DNA of 64,000 nt, taken from positions 248,001-312,000 of the forward strand of contig JBHIWH010000003.1 in the NCBI GenBank assembly GCA_041987545.1. Reading direction: 5' to 3'. Source of the DNA: JAJRXR01 sp041987545. GTDB taxonomy: Bacteria > Planctomycetota > Phycisphaerae > Phycisphaerales > UBA1924. Positions within the stretch are counted from its first letter, which is position 1; each line of letters begins with the position of its first letter. Under the pieces are notes generated by a model, which had not been told where the DNA came from, did no database searches, and saw only the letters and a list, made by a program, of their open reading frames with translations. Below are positions 16,407 to 24,928 of this stretch, piece after piece. A program made the translations under genes and the position numbers.

Positions 16407-17747
16407 ATGAACCGCAAGCAACGCGACGATCTCGAAGCCCTCCTCAAATCGCTGCCCAAGGGCGAGCAGGACCGCCTGTTCCGCGAGGCCAAGGCGATGC
16501 GGGCCGAGGATCAGAAGCGCCGCAAGGCCGAGCGCCGGCGGTACGAGGACCTCGACGCCCCCCGGCCTTCGGTCTCCAAACGCCGGGGCGACCCGGTGCG
16601 CGAGTACGCGCTCAAGATCCTCGCCCGCGAGCAGGCCGCCCGGGGCGGGCGGGAGGACGGCGGCGCCGACCGATCGGGATCGCACACCGAGCAGCGCACG
16701 GGGGTCGCGGTGTTCGTCGGCAAGCGCCGATGCCTGGTGCGCCCGGGCGGCGTCGCGGGCGACGGCGCCGACGACGTGGAGTGCCTCCTCCCGCCCGAGC
16801 TGGCCGGGCGACAGCAGGCCGGGCTCTGCGTGGGCGACCGCGTGTCGTACGAGGTGTCGAGCGACGAGCGTCGGGGCGCCAACCAGCTCACCCAGGTCCT
16901 GCCCCGCCGGACCGTGCTCACCCGGCGGGACCCGAGGACGGGCGAGGCCCGCGCGATCGTCGCGAACGTGGACGCGGTCGTCGTCGTCGTCTCCGTCGTC
17001 AGCCCGCCCCTGCACCCGCGCCTGATCGACCGGTACCTGATCGCGATCGAGGACTCGTGGGTCGAGTCGTCGTCCGGATCGCACGCCGACGACCCCGACC
17101 CGGCCCGGGCGATCCTGGCGGTGAACAAGACCGACCTGCTCGCGACGCTGCCGGCCGCCGAGCGGGACGCGGAGCTGGCCAAGCTCGAGCCGTACCGGGC
17201 GCTGGGCGTGCCCGTGGTCGAGTGCTCGGCGGCCGACGGACGCGGCATCGACGAGCTCCGGGGTCTGCTGGTCGGCAACGTCGTCGCGCTGGTCGGGCAC
17301 TCGGGCGTGGGAAAGAGCTCGCTGGCCAACGCGCTGGATCCCCGCCTGGGCGCCGACGTGGGCGCCGTGGGCGACGCGGCCAACCGCGGGCGCCACACGA
17401 CGACCGCCTCACAGCTCTACGAGATCGATCACGACCCGTCGGGCGCGGCGCACGACCCGTTCTGGGTGATCGACACGCCGGGCGTCCGCGCGTTCACGCT
17501 CGACGAGCTGAGCCCCGCCCAGCTGCGCGACTCGTTCCCCGAGCTCCGCCGCCTCCGCCGCGGCTGCCGCTTCAACGACTGCACGCACACGCACGAGCCC
17601 GGCTGCGCCGTGATCGCCGCGGTCGAGTCTGGCGATCTGCACGCCGCCCGGTACGAGGCGTACCGCCGCCTGCTCGGAGAGATCGAGTCGGGCCCGGGCC
17701 TGCCCACGCAGCGCATCCGCCCCGCGCCGCCCCCGGACGAGGGCTGA
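16407..17747 (+). CDS. rsgA: Ribosome small-subunit-dependent GTPase A
   Basis: Circularly permuted GTPase (RsgA/YjeQ/EngC) that acts in late maturation of the 30S subunit. It has 446 residues. The order G4 (NKTD, 240-243) before G1 (GHSGVGKSS, 297-305) and G3 (DTPG) is diagnostic. An OB-fold precedes the GTPase core, and a C-terminal zinc site follows (Cys387, Cys392, His394, Cys400 in CRFNDCTHTHEPGC). An unusual N-terminal extension of about 95 basic/charged residues precedes the OB-fold, longer than in the E. coli protein, and may bind rRNA. ATG 16407 is the first plausible start; no strong Shine-Dalgarno is visible. Confidence 0.93.
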   Translation: MNRKQRDDLEALLKSLPKGEQDRLFREAKAMRAEDQKRRKAERRRYEDLDAPRPSVSKRRGDPVREYALKILAREQAARGGREDGGADRSGSHTEQRTGVAVFVGKRRCLVRPGGVAGDGADDVECLLPPELAGRQQAGLCVGDRVSYEVSSDERRGANQLTQVLPRRTVLTRRDPRTGEARAIVANVDAVVVVVSVVSPPLHPRLIDRYLIAIEDSWVESSSGSHADDPDPARAILAVNKTDLLATLPAAERDAELAKLEPYRALGVPVVECSAADGRGIDELRGLLVGNVVALVGHSGVGKSSLANALDPRLGADVGAVGDAANRGRHTTTASQLYEIDHDPSGAAHDPFWVIDTPGVRAFTLDELSPAQLRDSFPELRRLRRGCRFNDCTHTHEPGCAVIAAVESGDLHAARYEAYRRLLGEIESGPGLPTQRIRPAPPPDEG

Positions 17748-17769
17748 GCCCGCCGGCGCACCCGCGCAG

Positions 17770-17813
17770 AAAAACGCCGCGGGCACGCCTCCACGAGGGA
17801 GGGCCCGCGGCGT
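17770..17813 (-). terminator. Intrinsic terminator of the FG-GAP/ASPIC gene
   Basis: A perfect 11-base inverted repeat (ACGCCGCGGGC at 17774-17784, GCCCGCGGCGT at 17803-17813). Read on the minus strand the hairpin is followed by TTTTT (17774-17770). It lies between two convergent genes and is a textbook rho-independent terminator for the leftward gene. Confidence 0.85.
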
Positions 17814-17899
17814 CGGCGCCCCCGCCGAGGCGGGGACGCGTCCCGGGCCGCCGGAGACCCCTCCGCGCACAGGGCGCGGAACCGACGACGCCGACCTGA

Positions 17900-19666
17900 T
17901 TACCCCGAGGCGCCCGCGAACCACCCCATGAAGACCAGCACGTCCGTGTAGTCGAACCGCCAGTCCCCGCTCACGTCCGCGGCGGGCGAGCCCGTGCTCG
18001 CCGCCTCGAGGAACAACAGCACGTCCGCGGCGTCCACCGCCCCCGACCCGTTGAGGTCGGCCGGGCTGGACGGCGCGCGGACTTCGATGATCTGGTTGGG
18101 CGCGAGATCGACGAGCGTCGTGAACGTCCCGTCGTTCCAGCGCACCCGGAGCGCCTCGACGACCGCCGAGCCGCCCAGCCCGAAGTGGGCGCCGGCCTCC
18201 CCGGTCGTGCAGTGATCGGGCCGCCCGTACACGGGCTCGATCCAGCGCCCCAGCTCCGTCTGCACCGTCACCAGGGCGCCGAACCCGTCGGGCGCGAGCG
18301 AGTCGCGCGCCGACGTGTCGAGGCGGACCCGCAGCCAGGCCGCGCCCCCCGGCGCCGGGGTCTCCGGCGTGATCGTGTCGTTGCGGTACATCGCCAGGGG
18401 CTGCCCGGTCGAGAGCACGACGACGTCCTGGTCCCCGTCGTTGTCCGCGTCGAAGTGGATCAGGCCGCGGCTCTGGCCGGTGTGCGCCAGGCCCGACGCC
18501 GCGGCCTGCTCGGTGAACGTCGGGACGCCCATCGCGTCGACGCCCTCTCCCAGCCACACCCGGACGGGCTCGGCCGTCCAGAGCTGGTTGAACCCGCTGG
18601 CGCAGGCGATGTCCTCGAGCCCGTCGAGGTCGAGGTCGGCGACGACGGTCCCCCACGCCCAGCCGCCGTTCATGACGCCCGCCTCGACCGCGACGTCCTC
18701 GAACGAGCCGTCGGGCCGCTGGAGCATCAGCTGGTTGCCGGGCCCGCCCAGGAACGGGTAGTGGGATCCCGTGACGTACAGGTCGATCAGCCCGTCGTTG
18801 TTCAGGTCGCCGAAGGAGACGCCCATCGCGTTGTTGAACGCCTCGGCCAGCCCGGGCGTCTGCGTGAACGACGCGCCCGCGTTGTTCACGAAGTACTTGC
18901 TCGTGCCCGTGTCCCCGATGAGCACAAGCTCGGGGAAGATGTCCCCGTTCAGATCGACCCACGCGGGCAGGAACCCGTTGACCTCGGTGAACGCCATCCC
19001 CAACTCGTCGGTGACGTCGGTGAACGTCGAATCGCCGTCGTTGCGGAAGAGGCGGTTGCCCTCGTGGAAGTACCTGTACGCGCAGACGTAGAGGTCGAGG
19101 TCGCCGTCCAGGTCGTAGTCGCCCCAGGCCGAGCCCGTGCCGCCGAAGAAGTTCTCGTGCAGCAGGATGTTGAGCCCCGCCTCGACCGAGACGTCGGTGA
19201 ACCCGTCCGCGCCCGAGTCCGAGTCGTTGCGGTACAGGATGTACGACCCGCCCCCGGGCGTCTGGTCGCCGGGGCCGTAGCTGGTGACGTACAGGTCGGT
19301 GTCGCCGTCGCCGTCGTAGTCGGCCGCGGCCGCGCCGAAGGAGTGATGCGTCCGGTCCACGCCCCACGCGGGCGCCTCGTCGACGAAGTGCGCGTGCCCC
19401 TGCGCGTCGAGCCCCTGGTTGATGAACAGTCGGTCGACGCCCCCGCCCCCGCCCAGGACGAACACGTCGGTCCAGCCGTCGTTGTTGAAGTCGCCGACCG
19501 CGCCGCCCGCGGTATGGAACGGGAGGTACGCCGACACGCCGGCCGCGGGCGTGTGGACCAGCCCCGCCTCCTGCGTGCACTCGACGAACCGCAGCGCCTG
19601 GCCCGGGGCGACCGGGCCCAGCACGCCAACGACAACAACCACGCACGCCGATCGCTTGGCGTCCAT
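17900..19666 (-). CDS. Secreted FG-GAP/ASPIC-UnbV (CRTAC1-like) protein with dockerin-like tail
   Basis: A 588-residue exported protein. It has a Sec signal peptide at the N-terminus (cleavage near VAPGQA), then at least seven FG-GAP/VCBS-type repeats with calcium-binding loops such as DFNNDGWTDV, DYDGDGDTDLYV, DLNNDGLIDLYV and DADNDGDQDVVV, forming a probable beta-propeller. An ASPIC/UnbV domain follows (about 440-525, with GRPDHCTTGEAGAHFGLG), and the final 55 residues are two dockerin type I-like units (ADLNGSGAVDAADVL and DWRFDYTDVLVF) without the Gly-Cys-Pro ending of the other proteins here. Such CRTAC1-like proteins are extracellular and abundant in Planctomycetota; the ligand is unknown. 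ATG 19666 gives the signal peptide directly; a longer form from 19738 is less likely. Confidence 0.9.
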   Translation of the reverse strand: MDAKRSACVVVVVGVLGPVAPGQALRFVECTQEAGLVHTPAAGVSAYLPFHTAGGAVGDFNNDGWTDVFVLGGGGGVDRLFINQGLDAQGHAHFVDEAPAWGVDRTHHSFGAAAADYDGDGDTDLYVTSYGPGDQTPGGGSYILYRNDSDSGADGFTDVSVEAGLNILLHENFFGGTGSAWGDYDLDGDLDLYVCAYRYFHEGNRLFRNDGDSTFTDVTDELGMAFTEVNGFLPAWVDLNGDIFPELVLIGDTGTSKYFVNNAGASFTQTPGLAEAFNNAMGVSFGDLNNDGLIDLYVTGSHYPFLGGPGNQLMLQRPDGSFEDVAVEAGVMNGGWAWGTVVADLDLDGLEDIACASGFNQLWTAEPVRVWLGEGVDAMGVPTFTEQAAASGLAHTGQSRGLIHFDADNDGDQDVVVLSTGQPLAMYRNDTITPETPAPGGAAWLRVRLDTSARDSLAPDGFGALVTVQTELGRWIEPVYGRPDHCTTGEAGAHFGLGGSAVVEALRVRWNDGTFTTLVDLAPNQIIEVRAPSSPADLNGSGAVDAADVLLFLEAASTGSPAADVSGDWRFDYTDVLVFMGWFAGASG

Positions 19667-19912
19667 GTAGCGTCCCCACGACGCCGGCGGGCCGAGAACC
19701 CGCGCGGCGGGCTTGTCCGAATCACCGGGGGGGACCACGCCCTCAAGAAAGAGACCACGGCGTGGTGATGGGCGACCAGAGACCCCGGGCGCCCGAGACC
19801 CGAAACATCCCCACGGCGACGCCTCTCGGCGTCCCCCATGATGTACCGCGCCCCGCCCGATCGGGCAAGGGCAAACCGGCGCCCCAACCCCGGCGCCGAG
19901 CTACGGTTGGGC

Positions 19913-21511
19913 GTGCCAGACCCCGCGAACACGCCCCTCCCAGCGCCCGATCCCGGCCCGCCGGACTCGGCCAAAATGCTCCGAGATTGGGGCGCCCGGA
20001 CGCTCGAATGGGCCGCGGCGTACATCGATTCCCTCGCCGATCGCCCCGTCCAGGGCCGGATTCGCCCGGGTGATCTGCTCGAGGCCCTCCCACCGAGCGC
20101 GCCCGTTCAACCGCCCGCCGACCCGGGCGCCGAGCTCGACGCCATCCTCCGAGACCTCGACGAGCTGATCGCGCCCGGGCTCGTGCACTGGCAGTCGCCC
20201 AGCTTCTTCGGCTTCTTCCCCTGCAACCACTCGGCGCCCGCGATCCTCGCGTCGCTCGTCAGCGCGGGACTCAACGTCAACGGCATGAACTGGGCCACCT
20301 CGCCCGCCGCCACCGAGCTCGAGACCCGCGTGCTCGACTGGATGGCCGAGGCGATGGGCCTGCCCGCGTGCTTCCGCGCCGACGCGGACAACGACGGCCA
20401 GGGCGGCGGGGGCGTCATCCAGTCCACGGCCTCGGACGCGACACTGGTCGCGATGCTCGCGGCCCGTGAGCGGGCCCGCCGCCTCGCGCGCGACCACAAC
20501 CCGGACGCCCCGCCCCGCGACGTCGTCCGCCGCGAGTACCGCGTCCTGACCAGCGACCAGGCGCACTCGTCGGTCACGAAGGCCGCCATGATCGCGGGCA
20601 TCGCCTCGGGCCCCGACGATCGGCGCCACGTCCACCTGATCGCGACCGACGCGGCGGGGCGGATGGACGTTGCCCATCTCCAGTCCGAACTGGCCGAGAT
20701 GCTGGAGAACGCGGCCTCCGACCCGGGCGAGCCGCGGCCGATCTTCGTTTGCGCGACACTCGGCACGACCGCCACCGGCGCTGTGGACAATCTCGCCCAG
20801 ATCGCCGACACGCTCGATGACACCTCGCGTCGCGTCACGGGCTCGCCCTGGGACGGGTGGCTGCACGTGGACGCCGCCTGGGCGGGCGCGGCCCTGGTCT
20901 GCCCCGAGCACCGCGCCATGATCGACGGGCTCGAGCGCGCCGACTCGGTCTGCGTCAACCCGCACAAGTGGCTGCTGACGAACTTCGACTGCGACCTGTT
21001 CTGGACGCGGGCCCGGCGCGACCTGACCGGGGCGCTCTCGCTCACGCCCGAGTACCTCCGCAACGAGGCCTCGGACGCGGGCGCCGTCATCGACTACCGC
21101 GACTGGCAGGTCCCCCTTGGGCGCAGCTTCCGGTCGCTCAAGCTCTGGTTCGTGCTGCGCCTGATCGGCCTCGAGGGCCTGCGCGCCCACGTCCGCCGGC
21201 ACGTCGCGCTGGCCCAGGGGCTCGAGGCTCGCCTGCGCGCCGACGACCGGTTCGAGCTGGCCGCCCCCCGGTCGCTCTCGCTCGTGTGCTTCCGGCTCCG
21301 CGCCGGCGAGGACGCGACCCGGGCGCTCATGGACCGGGTCAACGCCTCCGGCCGGGCGTTCGTCTCGCACGCCCGCCTGCCCGAACGCGGGGGCGGGGGC
21401 CTGTTCATCCGCGTCGCGATCGGGGCGACGCTGACCGGGCCCGAGCACGTGGACGCGCTGTGGACGCTGCTGTGCGCCGAGGCGGGGGCGGTGCTAGGCT
21501 CCACGCCATGA
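19913..21511 (+). CDS. Pyridoxal-phosphate-dependent (group II, aromatic-L-amino-acid-type) decarboxylase
   Basis: A 532-residue PLP enzyme of the aromatic-amino-acid/histidine/glutamate decarboxylase family, cytosolic, releasing CO2 and an amine. Family landmarks: SPSFFGFFPCNHSAPAIL, the substrate-side loop around NWATSPAATELE, GGGVIQSTASDATL for the phosphate, HVDAAWAGAAL with the Asp that contacts the pyridine nitrogen, and the Schiff-base lysine Lys352 in VNPHKWLLTNFDCDLFW. The NFDC...W pattern fits aromatic-amino-acid decarboxylases best. The start is not certain: GTG 19913 is taken, ATG 19976 also keeps the whole catalytic fold. It is translationally coupled to the following lipoprotein gene (ATGA at 21508-21511). 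Confidence 0.92.
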   Translation: MPDPANTPLPAPDPGPPDSAKMLRDWGARTLEWAAAYIDSLADRPVQGRIRPGDLLEALPPSAPVQPPADPGAELDAILRDLDELIAPGLVHWQSPSFFGFFPCNHSAPAILASLVSAGLNVNGMNWATSPAATELETRVLDWMAEAMGLPACFRADADNDGQGGGGVIQSTASDATLVAMLAARERARRLARDHNPDAPPRDVVRREYRVLTSDQAHSSVTKAAMIAGIASGPDDRRHVHLIATDAAGRMDVAHLQSELAEMLENAASDPGEPRPIFVCATLGTTATGAVDNLAQIADTLDDTSRRVTGSPWDGWLHVDAAWAGAALVCPEHRAMIDGLERADSVCVNPHKWLLTNFDCDLFWTRARRDLTGALSLTPEYLRNEASDAGAVIDYRDWQVPLGRSFRSLKLWFVLRLIGLEGLRAHVRRHVALAQGLEARLRADDRFELAAPRSLSLVCFRLRAGEDATRALMDRVNASGRAFVSHARLPERGGGGLFIRVAIGATLTGPEHVDALWTLLCAEAGAVLGSTP

Positions 21512-22182
21512 CGCGCCGCCAACGCACGATGGCCCGGATCGCCCTGTCGCTCGGTCTGACGGGCTGCCTGGCGGGTTCCCTGGGCGGGTGCCGGGCGCCG
21601 GCCGAGTCGGTCGCGACCCCCGTCGCGCCCGGGCGGTACGCCGAGGCGTTCGACCAGACGCGCGACCTGCTGGCGGCCCGACAGTTCAAGCTGGAGCGTG
21701 TCGATGCGCGCGCGGGCGTCATTACCACCCAGCCCAAGCCATCCACGGGCCTCGCGACGCCCTGGGACGGCGAGCAGTCCTCGTTCCAGGATGAATGGGC
21801 GGACCTGCTCAACCAGCACGAGCGCCAGGTCCGGGTCACGTTCGTCCCGGTCGGCGCCGGCGAGCCGGCGGACCGCACGCCCGAGGTGGACCTCCGCGAG
21901 CTGGACGTCCCCCTCGAAGCCCACTTCGAGGTGACCGTGCTCCGCGTGAGCGTGCCCGGGCACCGGATCGAGCCCTCGGCGATCGGGATGAGCACGCGGT
22001 GGTCCGACCCGCAGATGGCCAGGCGCGGCGTGGGCCCGGCCGACCGCGTGCCTCTCCGCGCCGACGACGCGCTCGCGGCCCGGCTGGCCGACGCGCTGCG
22101 GAGGCGCCTGGGTGATCCCGTGGTATCCGACGCCGACCCCGAGCCCGTCGCCGACGAGACGGCCTACGCCGAACCGGGCTGA
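21508..22182 (+). CDS. Lipoprotein of unknown function
   Basis: A 224-residue protein with a lipoprotein signal peptide; the lipobox is SLGGC around residues 24-28. The mature part has a conserved-looking segment (ARQFKLERVDARAGVITTQP) and an alternating pattern typical of an alpha/beta periplasmic domain, which together with the processing of Thr-Gln-Pro after a beta-strand resembles planctomycete lipoproteins found widely without a known role. ATG 21508 overlaps the decarboxylase stop. Its 3' end overlaps the convergent regulator gene by 19 bases. It is probably on the inner leaflet of the outer membrane or on the periplasmic face of the inner membrane. Confidence 0.8.
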   Translation: MTRRQRTMARIALSLGLTGCLAGSLGGCRAPAESVATPVAPGRYAEAFDQTRDLLAARQFKLERVDARAGVITTQPKPSTGLATPWDGEQSSFQDEWADLLNQHERQVRVTFVPVGAGEPADRTPEVDLRELDVPLEAHFEVTVLRVSVPGHRIEPSAIGMSTRWSDPQMARRGVGPADRVPLRADDALAARLADALRRRLGDPVVSDADPEPVADETAYAEPG

Positions 22183-23024
22183 GCGACGCGGGAGGCCGCC
22201 TCGCCGCGCTTGGGCTCGACCCACGCCTCGGCGCGTCGCGCCCCGGTCGAGTCCGGCGCCCACCCCCGGAAACCCAGCGCCCGGGCGACCAGCTCGCCGC
22301 GGGTCGAGGCGCCGAGCTTCCGGTGCAGGTTCTTGACGTGGTCGTGCACGGTGTGGGGGCTCCGCCCGATCTGCTCGGCGATCAGCCGCACGCTCAACCC
22401 CCGGATCAGGTGCTCGAGCACGAGCGTCTCGCGCTCGGTGAGCCAGGGGCTCTCCCCCTCCTCGCCCGGGGCCAGCGCCATCGACGCGCGCTCGGCCAGC
22501 GCGGGCGACGCGGCCCGGATGACGCCCCCGATCTCTTCGGCTCTGGCGGCGCGGAGTCCGGTCCCCAGCGCGACCAGGCACTCGGCGGCCCGGGCGCATC
22601 GCCCGCCGTCGATCGTGATCGTGGTCGCCAGGACGTCATCGACCGGGAGCCCGGCCCAGAGGGCGGCCCGCGAGGCGCCCGCCGCGTCCCGATCGAGCGG
22701 CCCGATGCCGACATCTGGGCCTGCCGTCGGCCGGATCTCGCCCTCGCGGGCGCCCCGCTCGATCCGGGATCGGAGCATGAGCACGGCGTCCTCGGCGCCG
22801 CCCGGGAGGCTGACCCCCGCCGCCTCGAGACCCGAACCGCCCGGCCCGGTCGCGGAGCGCCAGACGAGCACGCACACCGAATGCACGCCCTCCAGGCCCC
22901 TCAGGGCCCCGGCGGCGTGGTCGGCCCACCCGGGCGTCGCGACCGCGGGGAGGCGATCGATACGCGCGACGAGCGTCGCCGCCTCGTCTAGCACGCGCTG
23001 GTTCACCGCCTGGTGGGTACTCAC
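22164..23024 (-). CDS. LuxR/NarL-type transcriptional regulator
   Basis: A 286-residue regulator with a C-terminal LuxR-type helix-turn-helix: LTERETLVLEHLIRGLS, then RLIAEQIGRSPHTVHDHV, then KNLHRKLGASTRGELVARAL. The N-terminal two thirds show no receiver Asp pattern and resemble a GAF/PAS-like sensor region; the input signal is unknown. GTG 23024 is chosen because it gives a compact protein with a helical start (THQAVNQRVLDEAATLVARI); the frame is open much further upstream. The gene is divergent from an unknown gene across 432 bases that contain an operator-like inverted repeat, so it may regulate itself and that neighbour. Its end overlaps the lipoprotein gene. Confidence 0.82.
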   Translation of the reverse strand: MSTHQAVNQRVLDEAATLVARIDRLPAVATPGWADHAAGALRGLEGVHSVCVLVWRSATGPGGSGLEAAGVSLPGGAEDAVLMLRSRIERGAREGEIRPTAGPDVGIGPLDRDAAGASRAALWAGLPVDDVLATTITIDGGRCARAAECLVALGTGLRAARAEEIGGVIRAASPALAERASMALAPGEEGESPWLTERETLVLEHLIRGLSVRLIAEQIGRSPHTVHDHVKNLHRKLGASTRGELVARALGFRGWAPDSTGARRAEAWVEPKRGEAASRVAQPGSA

Positions 23025-23456
23025 CTCGCTGGCCTCGTGATCATGAAGGCCTACGCGTCCCGGGGAGGGGAGGCGGGGCGACGGCGTCGAACGCCGGGCC
23101 GATCTGCACTCTCCCCTACACCGCGGCATCCGAGGTGTCCGTCGACAGACTACCCGGTTGCTGGCCCGGGCGGCCCGCGGATGGCCCCCCGACCCCCCAG
23201 AAAGCCCGGTACCAGGCCCGAATCGGGGTGGTTTCCCTAGCTTCCCACAAGTTCGCAGGCCTTTGCCCGGAAAGGCGTTCCGATCGGCAATTCCGGCACA
23301 AATTGCCGCGTCTGGTGGTCGCGGGGCGTTCCGTGGGGCACATTGGCCATGCGTGGCCGACTGGGGTGGCCACGTGGGACAGGGGTCGTCTCTCTCACGC
23401 CCCCGGAGATCCGGCTGGCTCCGTATTGGCCGGCGCCAGGGATGGATGGGAACTCC
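23025..23456. other. 432-base divergent intergenic region
   Basis: It separates the LuxR-type regulator from the unknown gene at 23457. No convincing coding region is seen. The main structure is the 24-base inverted repeat at 23285-23308. The region is less GC-rich around 23220-23310 (GTTTCCCTAGCTTCCC, TTTGCCC, AAATT), as expected for promoters, but no clear minus-35/minus-10 pair stands out. Confidence 0.6.
23285..23308. promoter_or_regulatory. Operator-like inverted repeat
   Basis: CGGCAATT (23285-23292) and AATTGCCG (23301-23308) are perfect eight-base arms around an eight-base spacer. This is the size and symmetry of a dimeric helix-turn-helix binding site, and it lies between divergent genes, one of which encodes a LuxR-type regulator. 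It could also be a hairpin in RNA, but no T-tract follows. Confidence 0.5.
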
Positions 23457-24104
23457 ATGCGCGCACCGTCGCCGCAAATCGGATTCAGGTTCTTCACGAC
23501 CGGTTGGCAGGCGGATGTCCTGCAGACGCTCGACGAGCGGCACCTGGTCGCGTGGTCGGGCTCGGCCAGGGCGCGGACGGACTTCGCCGCCGGACTCTCG
23601 CAGTTCCTCGCGACGCAGCCCGGGCTCGCGCTGTGCGTCCTCCAGGGACGCGCCATCACGACGCTCGACGCGTTGTGCCACCAGCTCGAACGGCAGATCC
23701 CCGGGGCGCCCCTTGATCGGCGACTCGGCGGCTCGCGCGGGTTGACGGCGCTGCTCCGCCAGCACGACCCGCTGCCCGGCAAGCCCGCGCCCCGCCAGCG
23801 CGTCATCCTCTGGAACGACGCGGACATCCTGCTCCGCGCCGACGAGGAGCTGTTCGGCCGCGTCGTGGACGCGATCAGCGGCACCGCCGCCGAGATGGAG
23901 TACGCCTCCGACGACCACCTGCTGGTGCAGCGGGGTGTGTACGTGGGCGGGCCGACGCTCGCCGAGTACGCCGCCGACGCGCGGGGCCAGTTCCAGCGGT
24001 GGCACGCGACGGGCGACGACGAGGCGTTCTGGACGGTCGTCTCGGGGCTCGAGCGCCCGCCGATGGCCCGCATGCCGATCGAGCAGATCACCAAGCGGCG
24101 CTAG
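23457..24104 (+). CDS. Hypothetical protein with degenerate AAA-like pattern
   Basis: A 215-residue soluble protein that I do not recognise. It has an alternating strand-helix layout: HLVAWSGSARARTDFAAGL (30-48) sits where a P-loop ATPase would carry Walker A, but the GxxxxGK[ST] motif is missing; RVILWNDADIL (115-125) resembles a Walker B strand with acidic residues after it. The end has FQRWHATGDDEAFWTVVSGL. It could be a nucleotide-free relative of AAA/STAND proteins, or the resemblance may be chance. ATG 23457 has GATGGG about six bases upstream; ATG 23442 is an alternative. It is followed 77 bases later by rsmD and lies divergent from the LuxR-type regulator. Confidence 0.72.
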   Translation: MRAPSPQIGFRFFTTGWQADVLQTLDERHLVAWSGSARARTDFAAGLSQFLATQPGLALCVLQGRAITTLDALCHQLERQIPGAPLDRRLGGSRGLTALLRQHDPLPGKPAPRQRVILWNDADILLRADEELFGRVVDAISGTAAEMEYASDDHLLVQRGVYVGGPTLAEYAADARGQFQRWHATGDDEAFWTVVSGLERPPMARMPIEQITKRR

Positions 24105-24181
24105 CCCTTCATCGGACAGCCGATCACTCTCCCGGCCGGGGCCCGCTTGACTCGCGGGCCCGCGATGGCTTTGGTCGAGCC

Positions 24182-24919
24182 GTGCGCATCATCGCCGGCC
24201 AATACCGCAGACGGCGTCTCGAGGGCCCGCCCAAGGGCGCGACGACCAGGCCCCTGCCCGACGCCGTCCGCGAGGCGATCTTCAACCTGCTCCGTGGGCA
24301 CTTCGAGGGCGTCGAGGTGCTCGACCTCTTCGCCGGCACGGGCTCGTTCGGGCTCGAGGCGTTGTCCCGGGGCGCGACGCGGGCGGTGATGGTCGAGCGC
24401 GATCGGCGGACGGCGGACGTGCTGCGTGCCAACGCCGAGTCGATCGGCGCGGGCGCCGAGGCCGAGGTCGTCGTGGGCGACGCGCTGGGGCCGGCGGCGC
24501 TCAACCGGTGTCCGAAGCCGGCGCACGTGATCTTCCTGGACCCGCCGTACGACATGGTGCGCGACCCGGCCGGCTGGGCACGGGTGCGCGCACAGGCATC
24601 GCGCCTCGTCTCGATGCTGACGCCCACGGGGTACCTGATCCTGCGGACGCCGCACCCGTTCACCCACATGCTCGACCCGGAGACGGGCGAGGCGGTGGCG
24701 CCGGGCGTGGGGCGCGAGAAGCTGAGGAGCGCGAGGGCCGCGGCTTTCGAGCGGGCGATGGAGTCCGAGGACGAGCGCGTCCCGGACGCGCCGGGGCGCT
24801 CGTACGTGGACGCGGACCTGTCGATCGAGGGCGCGGTCGGGCCCGAGACGCACGACTACCGGGGGACGGCGGTCCACCTGTACATGCGCGACCCGGGCGA
24901 CCCCGAGACCCCGGCGTAG
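24182..24919 (+). CDS. rsmD: 16S rRNA (guanine966-N2)-methyltransferase
   Basis: A 245-residue Rossmann-fold SAM methyltransferase that modifies G966 of 16S rRNA. The N-terminus RIIAGQYRRRRLEGPP and RPLPDAVREAIFNLL are family hallmarks (usually RPT.D..RE..FN). The SAM-binding motif I is VLDLFAGTGSFGLEALSRGA, and the catalytic motif IV is DPPY (120-123). It is longer than E. coli RsmD (about 200) by an insertion of some 45 residues between about 165 and 215 (TGEAVAPGVGREK onward), of unknown effect. GTG 24182 is chosen because it puts the typical MRIIAG start at residue 1. Confidence 0.93.
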   Translation: MRIIAGQYRRRRLEGPPKGATTRPLPDAVREAIFNLLRGHFEGVEVLDLFAGTGSFGLEALSRGATRAVMVERDRRTADVLRANAESIGAGAEAEVVVGDALGPAALNRCPKPAHVIFLDPPYDMVRDPAGWARVRAQASRLVSMLTPTGYLILRTPHPFTHMLDPETGEAVAPGVGREKLRSARAAAFERAMESEDERVPDAPGRSYVDADLSIEGAVGPETHDYRGTAVHLYMRDPGDPETPA

Positions 24920-24928
24920 ACTCGCCCC

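Noticed and set aside
23320..23350. A possible sigma-54 promoter around GGGGCACATTGGCC
   Set aside because: The GG and GC elements are not 12 bases apart as the minus-24/minus-12 consensus requires.
22164..24005. A much longer N-terminus for the LuxR-type regulator
   Set aside because: The extension runs opposite the start of the unknown gene and through the inverted repeat, is Arg/Pro-rich, and resembles no domain.
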